NCBI GenBank assembly: GCA_011526565.1
Contig: WYBL01000119.1
Coordinates: forward strand, 1 to 42,508
From: Acidobacteriota bacterium
GTDB lineage: Bacteria > Acidobacteriota > Vicinamibacteria > Fen-336
DNA: 42,508 nt
Direction: 5' to 3'
Both the position numbers and the translations under genes were made by a program. This document shows, piece after piece, positions 6,247 to 15,352 of this stretch; the stretch's first letter is position 1; each line of letters opens with the position of its first letter. The notes beneath the pieces were generated by a model, which was given only the letters and a program-made list of their open reading frames with translations, did no database searches and was not told the origin of the DNA.

Positions 6247-9200
6247 TGACGAAATCCATCATCCGCTGGAGTGCCGAGCACCGCGTCCTGGTGCTGATGC
6301 TCACCGTGCTCGCCGTGCTCTACGGCGTGCACACCCTGCGCACGATCCCCGTCGACGCCATCCCCGACCTCTCCGACACCCAGGTGATCGTCTACTCGCG
6401 CTGGGACCGGAGTCCCGACATCATCGAGGACCAGGTCACCTACCCGATCGTGTCGGCGCTGCTCGGCACGCCGAAGGTGAAGAGCATCCGCGGCTTCTCC
6501 GACTTCGGCTTCAGCTACGTCTACGTCATCTTCGAGGACAAGACCGACCTCTACTGGGCGCGCAGCCGCGTGCTCGAGTACCTCTCCAAGATCCAGCCGC
6601 TCCTGCCCTCGGGCGTGAAGACCGAGCTCGGGCCCGACGCCACCGGCGTCGGCTGGGTGTTCCAGTACGCGCTGGTCGACGACAGCGGGAAGCACTCGCT
6701 GGCCGACCTGCGCACGTTCCAGGACTGGAGCCTGCGCTACCGGCTGCAGTCGGTGCCCGGCGTCGCCGAGGTCGCCTCGCTCGGCGGCTTCGTCCAGCAG
6801 TACCAGGTCACCGTCGACCCCAACCGGCTGAAGGCCTACGACCTGTCGGTGATGCAGGTCTCCGACGCGGTGCGCAAGGGCAACGAGGACGTCGGCGGGC
6901 GGCTCGTCGAGTTCGCGGGCCGCGAGTACATGGTGCGCGGCCGCGGCTACGTGAAGTCCCGCGAAGACCTCGAGCAGATCGTGCTGCGCGCGACCCCCGG
7001 CGGCACGCCGGTCCTGCTGCGCGACGTCGCCACCGTCGCGATCGGACCCGAGCTGCGGCGCGGCGTCGCCGACCTCGACGGGCTCGGCGACACCGTCGGC
7101 GGCATCGTCGTGATGCGCCACGGCGAGAACGCGCGGGCGGTGATCGAGCGCGTGCGGCAGCGGCTGAAGGAGGTCGAGCCGTCGCTCCCCGCCGGCGTGC
7201 GGATCGTCACCACCTACGACCGCTCCGACCTGATCGACCGCGCGCTCGACACGCTGAAGCACGAGCTCGTCACCCAGATCGTGATCGTCTCGGCGGTGAT
7301 CCTGCTGTTCCTGTGGCACGTGCCGTCGGCGCTGGTGCCGATCCTCACCATCCCGATCGCGGTGCTGCTGGCCTTCGTGCCGATGGCGTGGATGGGGATC
7401 TCGTCGAACCTGATGTCGCTGGCCGGGATCGCGATCTCGATCGGCGTGCTGGTCGACGGCGCGATCGTCGAGGTCGAGAACGCCTACAAGAAGCTCGAGC
7501 AGTGGGAGCACGGCGGGCGACAAGGCGACTTCCACAAGGTGCGGCTGGAGGCGCTGCTGGAGGTCGGGCCGTCGGTGTTCTTCTCGCTGCTGCTGATCGC
7601 GGTCGCGTTCCTGCCGATCTTCACGCTGGTCGACCAGGAGGGTCGCCTCTTCACGCCGTTGGCGTGGACCAAGAACCTGACGATGGCGATCGCCGCGGTG
7701 CTGGCGCTGACGCTGGACCCGGCGCTGCGCATGTTCTTCACGCGGATGGACCCGTACACGTTCCGCCCCGGCTGGCTCGCGAAGCTGGCGACGATGGTGT
7801 CGGTCGGCACCTACTACAAGGAGGAGCGCCATCCCGTCAGCCGCGTGATGTTCGCGCTGTACGAGCCCGCCTGCCGCTGGACCCTGCGCTGGCCGAAGAC
7901 GACGATCGTGCTGGCGCTCGTCGCGCTGCTGGCGACGGTCCCGGTGTACTTCGAGCTCGGCCACGAGTTCATGCCCCCGCTCGACGAGGGCTCGATCCTC
8001 TACATGCCGACCACGCTGCCCGGCATCTCGGTGACCGAGGCCGCGCGCGTGCTGCAGGTCCAGGACCGCATCCTGAAGTCGTTCCCCGAGGTGGAGCGGG
8101 TGCACGGCAAGGCGGGCCGCGCCGAGACCTCGACCGACCCGGCGCCGTTCTCGATGATGGAGACGGTCGTGCTGCTCAAGGACCCGTCGCAGTGGCGGCC
8201 GAAGGAACGCTTCTACTCCGACTGGGCGCCGGACTGGCTGAAGGAGACGGTGCTGCGCCGCATCATCCCGGAGCGGCTGACCCGCGAGGAGCTGATCGCG
8301 GAGCTCGACCGCGCGATGCAGATCCCCGGCGTCACCAACGCCTGGACGATGCCGATCAAGGCCCGCATCGACATGCTCTCGACCGGCGTGCGCACGCCGG
8401 TGGGCGTCAAGATCTTCGGCCCCGACCTCTCGGAGATCGAGCGGCTGGGCCAGGAGGTCGAGAGCGCGCTGCGCCACGTCAGCGGCACCCGCAGCGCGTA
8501 CGCCGAGCGCGCGGCCGGCGGCTACTTCGTCGACTTCGAGCTGCGCCGCGAGGCGCTCGCCCGCCACGGCCTCTCCGTCGAGGAGGTGCAGCAGGTGATC
8601 CTCTCGGCGGTCGGCGGCGAGAACGTGACGACCACGGTCGAAGGCCGCGCCCGCTTTCCTGTGAACGTGCGCTACCCGCGCGAGCTGCGCGACGACCTCG
8701 ACAAGCTGGGCCGGGTGCTGGTGATGACGCCCGCCGGCGCCCAGATCCCGCTCAGCCAGGTCGCCGACCTGCGCACGGTGACCGGCCCCGCGATGATCCG
8801 CAACGAGAACGCGCTGCTCGCCGGCTACGTCTTCGTCGACACCGCGGAGAGCGACATCGGCGGCTACGTCGAGCGCGCCAAGCAGGCGGTGGCGGAGAAG
8901 GTGACGCTGCCCTCGGGCTACTCGATCGAGTGGAGCGGCCAGTACGAGAACATGCTGCGCGTCCGCGAGCGGCTGAAGCTGGTGGTGCCGGTGACGCTGG
9001 TGCTGATCCTGCTGCTCCTCTACGGCAACACCGGCTCGGCGGTGAAGACGGCGATGGTGCTGCTCGCCGTGCCGTTCTCGGCGATCGGCGCGGTGTGGCT
9101 GATGTGGGCGCTCGACTACAACGTCTCGATCGCGGCCTGGGTCGGCGTGATCGCCCTGCTCGGCCTCGACGCCGAGACGGGCGTGTTCATGCTGCTGTTC

Positions 9201-9491
9201 CTCGACCTCGCCTACGACGAGGCGAAGAAGGGCAACCGCCTCAACACGTACGCCGAGCTGGTCGAGGCGATCGTCCACGGCGCAGTCAAGCGGGTGCGCC
9301 CGAAGGCGATGACGGTGATCTCGGCGATGGTCGGCCTGCTCCCGATCCTGTGGTCGACGGGCACGGGCAGCGACCTGATGAAGCGCGTCGCCGCCCCGAT
9401 GGTCGGCGGCCTCGCCACCAGCTTCGCCCTTGAACTGCTCGTCTACCCGGCCGTCTACCTGCTCTGGCGCCGCGGCCAGCTCGGGTTGTAG
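6246..9491 (+). CDS. cusA: Heavy-metal RND efflux pump, CusA/CzcA family
   Basis: The 1081-residue pump starts at ATG 6246-6248 (MTKSIIRWSAEHR). Family marks are IPVDAIPDLSDTQVIV after the first membrane helix, TM4 LAGIAISIGVLVDGAIVEVENAYK with proton-relay Asp at about 404, the TDPAPFSMMET segment at about 630, IDMLSTG near 709, and the C-terminal RVRPKAMTVISAMVGLLPIL and GSDLMKRVAAPMVGG. VDGAIVEVENA and the Met-rich porter segment favour the monovalent Cu/Ag (CusA) group over the DFG..VDGA zinc/cobalt CzcA group, but cargo cannot be settled by eye. It drives proton-coupled export from periplasm or cytoplasm through the adaptor and channel encoded just upstream. Pieces closely resembling its 3' third recur as debris at 17138-17279 and 17932-18389. 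Confidence 0.95.
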   Translation: MTKSIIRWSAEHRVLVLMLTVLAVLYGVHTLRTIPVDAIPDLSDTQVIVYSRWDRSPDIIEDQVTYPIVSALLGTPKVKSIRGFSDFGFSYVYVIFEDKTDLYWARSRVLEYLSKIQPLLPSGVKTELGPDATGVGWVFQYALVDDSGKHSLADLRTFQDWSLRYRLQSVPGVAEVASLGGFVQQYQVTVDPNRLKAYDLSVMQVSDAVRKGNEDVGGRLVEFAGREYMVRGRGYVKSREDLEQIVLRATPGGTPVLLRDVATVAIGPELRRGVADLDGLGDTVGGIVVMRHGENARAVIERVRQRLKEVEPSLPAGVRIVTTYDRSDLIDRALDTLKHELVTQIVIVSAVILLFLWHVPSALVPILTIPIAVLLAFVPMAWMGISSNLMSLAGIAISIGVLVDGAIVEVENAYKKLEQWEHGGRQGDFHKVRLEALLEVGPSVFFSLLLIAVAFLPIFTLVDQEGRLFTPLAWTKNLTMAIAAVLALTLDPALRMFFTRMDPYTFRPGWLAKLATMVSVGTYYKEERHPVSRVMFALYEPACRWTLRWPKTTIVLALVALLATVPVYFELGHEFMPPLDEGSILYMPTTLPGISVTEAARVLQVQDRILKSFPEVERVHGKAGRAETSTDPAPFSMMETVVLLKDPSQWRPKERFYSDWAPDWLKETVLRRIIPERLTREELIAELDRAMQIPGVTNAWTMPIKARIDMLSTGVRTPVGVKIFGPDLSEIERLGQEVESALRHVSGTRSAYAERAAGGYFVDFELRREALARHGLSVEEVQQVILSAVGGENVTTTVEGRARFPVNVRYPRELRDDLDKLGRVLVMTPAGAQIPLSQVADLRTVTGPAMIRNENALLAGYVFVDTAESDIGGYVERAKQAVAEKVTLPSGYSIEWSGQYENMLRVRERLKLVVPVTLVLILLLLYGNTGSAVKTAMVLLAVPFSAIGAVWLMWALDYNVSIAAWVGVIALLGLDAETGVFMLLFLDLAYDEAKKGNRLNTYAELVEAIVHGAVKRVRPKAMTVISAMVGLLPILWSTGTGSDLMKRVAAPMVGGLATSFALELLVYPAVYLLWRRGQLGL

Positions 9492-9625
9492 GCGTTGTAC
9501 GGGGCACCTGAGCGAGACGGAGTGGCGCCAGCTCGCCCGGGCCTGCCAGCGGATGCCCGCGCTCCCGGGCACCCTCGAGAGCGCTTTTACTCCGGAGGGT
9601 TCGCACCGAATCGTGCTCGTTTCAC

Positions 9626-9891
9626 CTACGCGCGGAACAGCGCGAAGCCGGCGTTGCAGAACGCCGACACCGCGTGGAACACGCTGAGGTAGGCGGCGTC
9701 GGCGAAGTCGGAGCGCCAGCGCAGCCACAGCCGCCAGGCCGGTGACGCACACCGCCGAGGTCGACATGAACAGCGCCTCGAGCGCCGTGAGCGGTGCGCC
9801 GGTGGCGGCGGCCGGCAGCATCAGCAGCACGGCACCGATCAAGATCGCCGCGACGAAGCTGCCGACGAGCAGGGTCGCTGGGGACAGGTCG
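9626..9891 (-). pseudogene. Remnant of a TrkH/KtrB potassium transporter gene
   Basis: Reading the minus strand, one frame gives DLSPATLLVGSFVAAILIGA, LLMLPAAATG and ALEALFMSTSAVCVTGL, which is the first pore region of TrkH/KtrB with its STSAVCVTG filter. After CVTGL the frame shifts and a second piece reads RSDFADAAYLSVFHAVSAFC then NAGFALFRA and a TAG stop at 9626-9628, which is the second filter region. The stretch normally between them is missing, as are the first helix and the whole C-terminal half. No start codon with a ribosome site is visible. This is a doubly deleted, frameshifted relic. The flanks 9492-9625 and 9892-9980 hold nothing I can recognise apart from the -10-like box below. 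Confidence 0.8.
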
Positions 9892-9980
9892 TCCCGCGGA
9901 GCGCATGAGCAGGCGGGATTCTACGGCCTCGGCGCGGGGCGCGCCGGCGGGCGCGCCTGGACCCGCGCGCGCCGCCGGGC

Positions 9981-9986
9981 CAGAAT
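9981..9986 (+). promoter_or_regulatory. -10-like box CAGAAT before the ECF sigma gene
   Basis: CAGAAT ends 9 bases before the ATG at 9996. There is no Shine-Dalgarno in between, consistent with a leaderless message. No convincing -35 element is present. Confidence 0.35.
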
Positions 9987-9995
9987 CCGGTGCCG

Positions 9996-10574
9996 ATGCC
10001 CGTCGCTCGCCCGCTGCCCGAGCCGGACCAGGTCACCGCCCTGCTCGACGCCTGGTGCCGCGGCGAACGCGACGCGCTGGCGTCGCTGGTGCCCGTCGTC
10101 CACGCCGAGCTGCGCCGGATGGCCGCGCGCGAGCTGCGCCGCGAGCGCGGCGACCACACGCTGCAGCCCACGGCCCTGGTCAACGAAGCCTTCCTCCGGC
10201 TGGCGGGCCAGCGCCAGGTGCGCTGGCAGAGCCGGGCCCACTTCTTCGGCGTGGCGGCCCGCGTGATGCGCCGGGTACTGGTCGATCACGCCCGCCGCCG
10301 CAGTGCCTCCCGCCGCGGCGCCGCCCCCGTACGCGTCGAGCTGACCGAGGCCACGCGGATCGCCGACGGGCCCGACCTCGACCTGGTCGCGCTCGATGCC
10401 GCCCTCGACGCGCTGGCCCGCCAGGACCCGCGCCAGGCCCGCGGAGTGGAGCTGCGCTTCTTCGGGGGGCTCACCGTCGAGGAGGCGGCCGAGGTGCTCG
10501 ACGTCGCACCTTCCACCGTCAAGCTCGACTGGCAGATGGCGCGGGCCTGGCTGCTGCGGCGGCTCGAGGCCTAG
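9996..10574 (+). CDS. ECF-type RNA polymerase sigma factor (Sig-70_X6/TIGR02999-like)
   Basis: About 192 residues from ATG 9996 (an in-frame GTG at 9990 is the alternative). Region 2 is seen in LLDAWCRGERDALASLVPVV, HTLQPTALVNEAFLRLAGQ and FFGVAARVMRRVLVDHARRR; region 4 is the helix-turn-helix LTVEEAAEVLDVAPSTVKLDW near the end. The phrases HTLQPTALVNEAFLRL and ARVMRRVLVDHARRR are characteristic of the acidobacterial/planctomycete ECF group named TIGR02999, often found beside Ser/Thr kinase genes. No anti-sigma gene is adjacent. The downstream kinase is convergent and the two genes share a CTAG, each strand using its TAG as stop. Control of activity by phosphorylation is plausible for this group but not shown by sequence. 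Confidence 0.93.
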   Translation: MPVARPLPEPDQVTALLDAWCRGERDALASLVPVVHAELRRMAARELRRERGDHTLQPTALVNEAFLRLAGQRQVRWQSRAHFFGVAARVMRRVLVDHARRRSASRRGAAPVRVELTEATRIADGPDLDLVALDAALDALARQDPRQARGVELRFFGGLTVEEAAEVLDVAPSTVKLDWQMARAWLLRRLEA

Positions 10575-13204
10575 GGCCGCTCCGCCGCCGCGCGGGCCTC
10601 GGCCAGGTCGGCGCGCGCGAGCGCGTTGGCCGGGTCGGCGGCCGCCAACGCCTGCCGCAGCTCGACGGCGCGGCGGAGCAGGTCCTGGCCGCGGCCGGGT
10701 TCGCCTGTGTGGCACAGGGCGCTGCCCAGCCCCTGGAGCGCCGCTGCCAGGTCGCCCCGCGCCTGCGCGTTGGCCGCCAGGGGCGCGAGCAGCTCCTCCG
10801 CGAGGGCCGCGGCCCGGGCGTGCTCGTCGCGCGCCGCCGGCCACTCGCCGCGGGACGCGAGCACGCGTCCCACCAGGCGATGGCTCGCCAGCAGCTCGCG
10901 GCGGGCGTCGGCGTTGGCGGCGTCGAGACGCGCCAGGTCGGCCGCCGCCGCCAGCGCGCGCCGTCCGCGCGCGAGCGCCTCGTCCGTCCGGCCCGAGCGC
11001 AGCGCGAGGCTGGCGAGTCCGCGCTCGAAGACCGCGACGGCGCGGCGGCGCTTGGTGTCGAGCGGGTCGGCGGCGAGCAGGCGCTCGGCGATCGCCAGCG
11101 CCTGCAGCCGCTCGGCCGTGGCCTCGGCGAACCGGCCGTCGTCCTCGAGCGCCTGGGCGAGCGCGTTGCGCACGGCCGCCACCAGCCGCGCGCGCTCTCC
11201 GTTGTGCGGATCGTCCGCGGCCAGCGCCAGCTTGATCGCCAGTGCGCGCCGATAGTGCTCGGCCGCCCCGGCCACGTCGCCGGTCGTGCGGCGCATGCCG
11301 GCCACGTGGTACAGGCTCTCCGAGACGGCGTCGCGCGCGCGCTCGTCGCCGGGGTCGGACGCGCGCAGCGCCTCGCGCACGGCGAGCGCCTGCTGGTGGC
11401 GGCGCAACGCCTCGGCCGTGTCGCCCAGGTTCGCGTAGGAGGAATTGCCGGCGAGGTCGCCGAGCGAGGCGGTGAGCGTGGCCAGCGAGAGGCGCAGCTC
11501 GCGATCGCCGGGTCGCTCCGCGGCCAGCGCCTCGAGCAGGCTTGCCGCGCGCTCGTACGCCGCGCGGGCCCCGAGCAGGTCGTTCGCGGTCCACAGGACG
11601 TCGCCGATCCCCTCCAGCGAGCTGGCCAGCTCGCGGCGCAGGCCCGGCTCGCTGGGCGCCGCGGCCAGCAGGCCCTCGCGCAGCGCGAGCGACTTGCGGT
11701 AGCTGGCCAGCGCCCCCGTCGTGTCGCCGAGGTTCGAGTAGAACGAGTTGCCCTGCAGCTTGCCGACCCGCTCGTAGGCGGAAGCGAGCTCGCGGCGCAC
11801 GAAGGGATCGCTCTCTTCCTCGCGGGCGAGGGCGTCGAGGTGGCGCAGCGCGTCCTGCACCAGGCGCTGGCGGACGGGGGTGGACCCGGCCAGCGGCTCG
11901 ATCGCGTCGTGGTAGTCGAACAGCAGGCGGTGGGCCAGCCGCCGCACGTCATCGTAGCGGCGCTCCGCCCGGGCCTGGGCCGCCCGCGCCTCGGCCGCCT
12001 GCCAGGCCGTGGCCGCCGCCCCGGCCAGCACCGCCAGCAGCACCAGCCCGGCGGCGGCGACCGCGGCCGCGTGGCGGCGGACGAAGCGGCCCGCGCGGTA
12101 TCCCGCGCCGTCGCCGCGCGCCAGCACCGGGCGGCCGTCGAGGTGGCGGCGCAGGTCCTCCGAGAGCCGTTCGACGGAGGCGTAGCGGCGCTCCGGGTCC
12201 TTGGCCATCGCGGCCTGCACGATGGTGTCGAGGTCGCCCTCGATCTCGCGCCGGAGGGCCGCGCAGGCCGCGCTCGGCGGCGGCGGGTCGGCCTCGCAGA
12301 CCTGGCGCGACACCTCGTGCGCCGGCAGTCCCGCGGTGGCGATCGGGTGGCGCCCGGCGAGCAGCTCGTAGAGCATCACGCCCAGCGAGTACACGTCGGA
12401 CGCGGTGGTGACCGGGAGGCCCCGGACCTGCTCCGGGCTCGCGTAGGCGAGCGTCATCGGCCGCAGCCCGTGGGTGGTCGCGGCCTCCCCGGCGTCCGCG
12501 TCGAGGAGCTTCGCGATGCCGAAGTCGAGCAGCCGCGGCCGGCCCTCGCGGTCGACCAGCACGTTGCTCGGCTTGAGGTCGCGGTGGACGACGAGGTTGC
12601 GGTGGGCGTGCTCGACGGGCGCGCACACGGCGAGGAAGAGCTGCAGCCTGGCGCGCACGGCGAGCCCGGCTCGCCGGCAGTGCTCCGTGATCGACTCGCC
12701 GTCGACGTGGTCCATCACCAGGTACGGGAGCCCGCCGCCGGTCGTGCCCCCGTCGAGCAGCCGGGCGATGCCCGGGTGGTCCAGGCGGGCCAGGATCTGC
12801 CGCTCGGCGCGGAAGCGGGCGACCAGCTCGGGGGTCTCCAACCCGCGCCGCACCAGCTTGATCGCGACCTGCTTCCGGTACTCGTCGTCGTCGCGAACGG
12901 CCAGGTAGACCGCCCCCATCCCGCCCTGGCCCAGCTCGCGCAGCACGCGATAGGGGCCGATCCGCAGTCCCTCGAGGCCGGGCAGCGGCTCGAGGCCGGC
13001 CGCGGCGGCCAGCGCCCGGGCCTCGAGGAAGCCGCCGGCGCGTTCGTGGAAGCCGAGCAGCGACTCGACCTCGGCCAGCACCGCCGGCGCGTCGGCGCAG
13101 GCCTCGCGGAGCCGCTGCGATCGCAGCGCGGCGGGCCACGCCAGCGCTGCCGCGAACAACTCCCGGGCCCGCGCCCAGTCTTCGGGTTCGAGGGCGGTCG
13201 CCAA
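10571..13204 (-). CDS. Membrane receptor Ser/Thr kinase with C-terminal TPR domain
   Basis: An 877-residue protein read from a TTG at 13202-13204, two bases after the stop of the upstream membrane gene. The kinase domain spans about 83-355: glycine loop LGQGGMGAVYLA, K116 in QVAIKLV, HRDLKPSN with D209, DFG at 227-229, YASPEQVRG in the activation loop. One membrane helix follows at about 378-400 (AAAVAAAGLVLLAVLAGAAA). The outer or distal half (410-877) is a run of TPR-like helices, with two near repeats, GNSFYSNLGDTTGALASYRK and GNSSYANLGDTAEALRRHQQ, marking a duplicated unit. This architecture is common in Acidobacteriota next to ECF sigma genes. An N-terminal 80-residue helical piece resembles the WEXXRELFEAAL leader of that family. 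Ligand and substrates are unknown. TTG is the only reasonable start visible. Confidence 0.92.
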   Translation of the reverse strand: MATALEPEDWARARELFAAALAWPAALRSQRLREACADAPAVLAEVESLLGFHERAGGFLEARALAAAAGLEPLPGLEGLRIGPYRVLRELGQGGMGAVYLAVRDDDEYRKQVAIKLVRRGLETPELVARFRAERQILARLDHPGIARLLDGGTTGGGLPYLVMDHVDGESITEHCRRAGLAVRARLQLFLAVCAPVEHAHRNLVVHRDLKPSNVLVDREGRPRLLDFGIAKLLDADAGEAATTHGLRPMTLAYASPEQVRGLPVTTASDVYSLGVMLYELLAGRHPIATAGLPAHEVSRQVCEADPPPPSAACAALRREIEGDLDTIVQAAMAKDPERRYASVERLSEDLRRHLDGRPVLARGDGAGYRAGRFVRRHAAAVAAAGLVLLAVLAGAAATAWQAAEARAAQARAERRYDDVRRLAHRLLFDYHDAIEPLAGSTPVRQRLVQDALRHLDALAREEESDPFVRRELASAYERVGKLQGNSFYSNLGDTTGALASYRKSLALREGLLAAAPSEPGLRRELASSLEGIGDVLWTANDLLGARAAYERAASLLEALAAERPGDRELRLSLATLTASLGDLAGNSSYANLGDTAEALRRHQQALAVREALRASDPGDERARDAVSESLYHVAGMRRTTGDVAGAAEHYRRALAIKLALAADDPHNGERARLVAAVRNALAQALEDDGRFAEATAERLQALAIAERLLAADPLDTKRRRAVAVFERGLASLALRSGRTDEALARGRRALAAAADLARLDAANADARRELLASHRLVGRVLASRGEWPAARDEHARAAALAEELLAPLAANAQARGDLAAALQGLGSALCHTGEPGRGQDLLRRAVELRQALAAADPANALARADLAEARAAAERP

Positions 13205-13206
13205 GG

Positions 13207-15282
13207 TCAGGTTCGTTGCGGAGGTTCGGCGAGGCTAGCACCATTCGCCGTAGCCCGGCCCCGAGGCGATCCCGCGCCTCGGGCGAGCGCTCGCCAGGCC
13301 GACTCCGGCGCCAGCCGACCGCCGACCACGATCAGCGCCGCGAGCAGGCTCCAGGCCCGCGCGGCCCGCTCCCACCAAGTCCACTCGTAACGCAGCTCGA
13401 GGTGGTGGCGGCCGGGCCGGGGCACGCTCACCGCGACCAGGTTGCGGTCGCTGGGTCGCGCCTCGACGCCGCGGCCGTCGAGGAAGGCGTGCCAGTTCGG
13501 GGCGTGGCCCACCGACAGCACGACCTCGGTGGCCGGCTCGACGGTGCGGACCGCGGCGGTCAGGCGGTGGAGTCCGCTCCGCTGCAACGGCAGCGGGCCG
13601 GGCGCTCCCGCCTCGGGCGCCGGGACCCGGAACACGTGGACGGGCTCCGCGACGAAGGCGGGCTGCCAGCCCGGCCGGGCGCGCAGCGCGGCGGTCGCCT
13701 CCGGGGTGATGACCACCACCCAGCCGACGCCGTACGCCCGCAGCTGTGACTCGAGGTCGTGCGCCGGCGCGGCCAGGGACTGGGCTAGGCCGAGGGTCGG
13801 CGCCGCGGCGCGGGTGCCCTCCGCGAAGCCTCCGCCCAGGTCCATGCGGCGCGCGCGCAGCGCGACCCACTGGTCGAGCACGTGCGGCGTGCCGAAGTCG
13901 GCGCGGAGGCGCCAGGAGAACTCGGCCAGCACGCGCTCTTCCGGCGGAACTGCGCGCCCCATCCAGGCCGCGGCAGCCGCGACCGCCGACAGCGCCGGCA
14001 CGTCGCTCTCGACCTTGAATCCCTCCAGCGCGGCGGACCACTCGGCCCGGATCTCCGCGTGCAGCCGCGGCACGGCGACCGCCAGCCCCAGGGCCGCGAG
14101 CGCCGCGAGGGCCGCCGGGCGCCGCTGCCGCCGCCGCTGCCACGCGCCCCAGCCAGCGCGGGCGATGCGCGCGGCCTCGCCCAGCGCGATCGCGCCGAGG
14201 AGCGCCCACAGCCAGGCCAGCAGCGGGTGGAAGCGGACGTGCTGGCTGCTCCCCAGCACCTCGGCGAAGGGCAGGAACCGGTTGGGGAGGTTGAAGGCGA
14301 GGGCGAGCCCCGCGACCGCGAGCCAGGCGAGGTACCGGCTCCCGGCGTGGCGGCGGGTCATCGCCCGCGCGAGGCCGAGCCATCCGAGCGCGGACAGCGT
14401 CGGGAGCCGGACGATCTCGCCGCGCAGGTGGGCGAGCAGCGTCTGCTCCGGAGTGCCGGCCGTCCAGGCGCCGATCGGTCCCCGCTCGCCGTACCGGACC
14501 AGCATCGGCAGCAGCCAGAACGCGGCCAGGCTGACGGCGACCAGCGACACGGCGACGGCGACCGGCAGCACGCGCACGAGGCCGCGGCGGCTGGCGCGGT
14601 GGGCGCCGTGGACGGCCAGCGCGAACAGCGCGATCCACGCCGAGAAGGTGTGGACCAGCAGCAGCAGCCCGAGCGCCGTCCCCGCCGCCAGCGCCGCGTG
14701 CGGCCCCGGCCGCGTCGACGCGCGGTGCCAGAGCGCGAGCACCAGCGGGAACAGGGCGAACCCCGCCGCGTTGGGGATCAGGCCGAGCGTCAGGGCTCCC
14801 GAGAGGCCGCCGAAGTACGAGCCCGCGAAGACCGAGAGCGCGGCGGCCGTGACCGAGGTGACGCGGTCGAGGCCCAGTTCTCGGAGGAGGGCGAAGGTCG
14901 CGGGGGGCAGCGCGAGCAGCGCCGCGACGATGGCGAGCTTGAAGGCCGGCTCCGGGCCGAGCGCGACGGCGAGCGCCGCGACGCAGTAGTAGAAGCCCGG
15001 CGGGTAGAACTGGAAGAGCTGGAAGCCCCCGTGCCAGTAGGGGAACCACCCGTCCGGCTCGCCTGCCGGCCAAAGCTCCTCAACGACGTGGACGACCTTC
15101 AGGAAGTGGCCGACCGAGTCCCAGCCGAGGGGCAGGCCCGGGGCCCAGAGGTGGCGCAGGGCGACCACCTGGAACGCCGCCAGCGCGCCGAGCGCGAGGC
15201 CCGCGAGCAGGCCCGGTCGCAGCCCTCGCCGGGCGCGCGCGACCCGCGCCGCCGCCGCCGCGCCGGCCGATCGACCGCTCAT
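13207..15282 (-). CDS. Polytopic membrane protein, YfhO/6-PTPS-related type
   Basis: A 691-residue protein from ATG 15280-15282 (an ATG eight codons upstream at 15306 is possible but lacks a signal). The first 430 residues hold about ten to twelve hydrophobic helices, with loop text GWDSVGHFLKVVHVVEELW and FQFYPPGFYYCVAAL typical of GT-C-like membrane proteins in the 6-pyruvoyl-tetrahydropterin-synthase-related and YfhO groups. The C-terminal extracytoplasmic part has the YfhO-like beta-sandwich ending (HAPNWHAFLDGRGVEA, VSVPRPGRHHLELRYEWTWW) before a last helix. Such proteins are implicated in glycosylation of teichoic acids or other envelope glycans; the substrate here is unknown. The receptor kinase starts two bases after the stop, so the pair is probably one transcript. 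Confidence 0.8.
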   Translation of the reverse strand: MSGRSAGAAAAARVARARRGLRPGLLAGLALGALAAFQVVALRHLWAPGLPLGWDSVGHFLKVVHVVEELWPAGEPDGWFPYWHGGFQLFQFYPPGFYYCVAALAVALGPEPAFKLAIVAALLALPPATFALLRELGLDRVTSVTAAALSVFAGSYFGGLSGALTLGLIPNAAGFALFPLVLALWHRASTRPGPHAALAAGTALGLLLLVHTFSAWIALFALAVHGAHRASRRGLVRVLPVAVAVSLVAVSLAAFWLLPMLVRYGERGPIGAWTAGTPEQTLLAHLRGEIVRLPTLSALGWLGLARAMTRRHAGSRYLAWLAVAGLALAFNLPNRFLPFAEVLGSSQHVRFHPLLAWLWALLGAIALGEAARIARAGWGAWQRRRQRRPAALAALAALGLAVAVPRLHAEIRAEWSAALEGFKVESDVPALSAVAAAAAWMGRAVPPEERVLAEFSWRLRADFGTPHVLDQWVALRARRMDLGGGFAEGTRAAAPTLGLAQSLAAPAHDLESQLRAYGVGWVVVITPEATAALRARPGWQPAFVAEPVHVFRVPAPEAGAPGPLPLQRSGLHRLTAAVRTVEPATEVVLSVGHAPNWHAFLDGRGVEARPSDRNLVAVSVPRPGRHHLELRYEWTWWERAARAWSLLAALIVVGGRLAPESAWRALARGAGSPRGRATANGASLAEPPQRT

Positions 15283-15290
15283 GGCGCGAG

Positions 15291-15296
15291 ATTGTG
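15291..15296 (-). promoter_or_regulatory. -10-like box CACAAT, leaderless arrangement
   Basis: On the minus strand CACAAT ends 8 bases before the ATG at 15282. This position supports that start over the upstream ATG at 15306, which would lie inside or before the promoter. Confidence 0.4.
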
Positions 15297-15352
15297 CGTC
15301 AGCCATCGGCCCGCGCGGCGATTTCCTGCGCGATTCCCTTCAGGAGCCCCTC

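Noticed and set aside
9492..9625. Small open frames after cusA
   Set aside because: No ribosome site, no domain, and no similarity that I can see; treated as non-coding.
6138..9842. Minus-strand open frame of over 1200 codons opposite the pump gene
   Set aside because: Only its first 50 or so codons (the TrkH relic) have meaning; the rest is antisense of cusA.
15281..15352. Upstream ATG for the Lgt-like gene
   Set aside because: It overlaps the divergent gene's promoter and adds 24 non-conserved residues; TTG 15353 has a good ribosome site and the family's usual opening.
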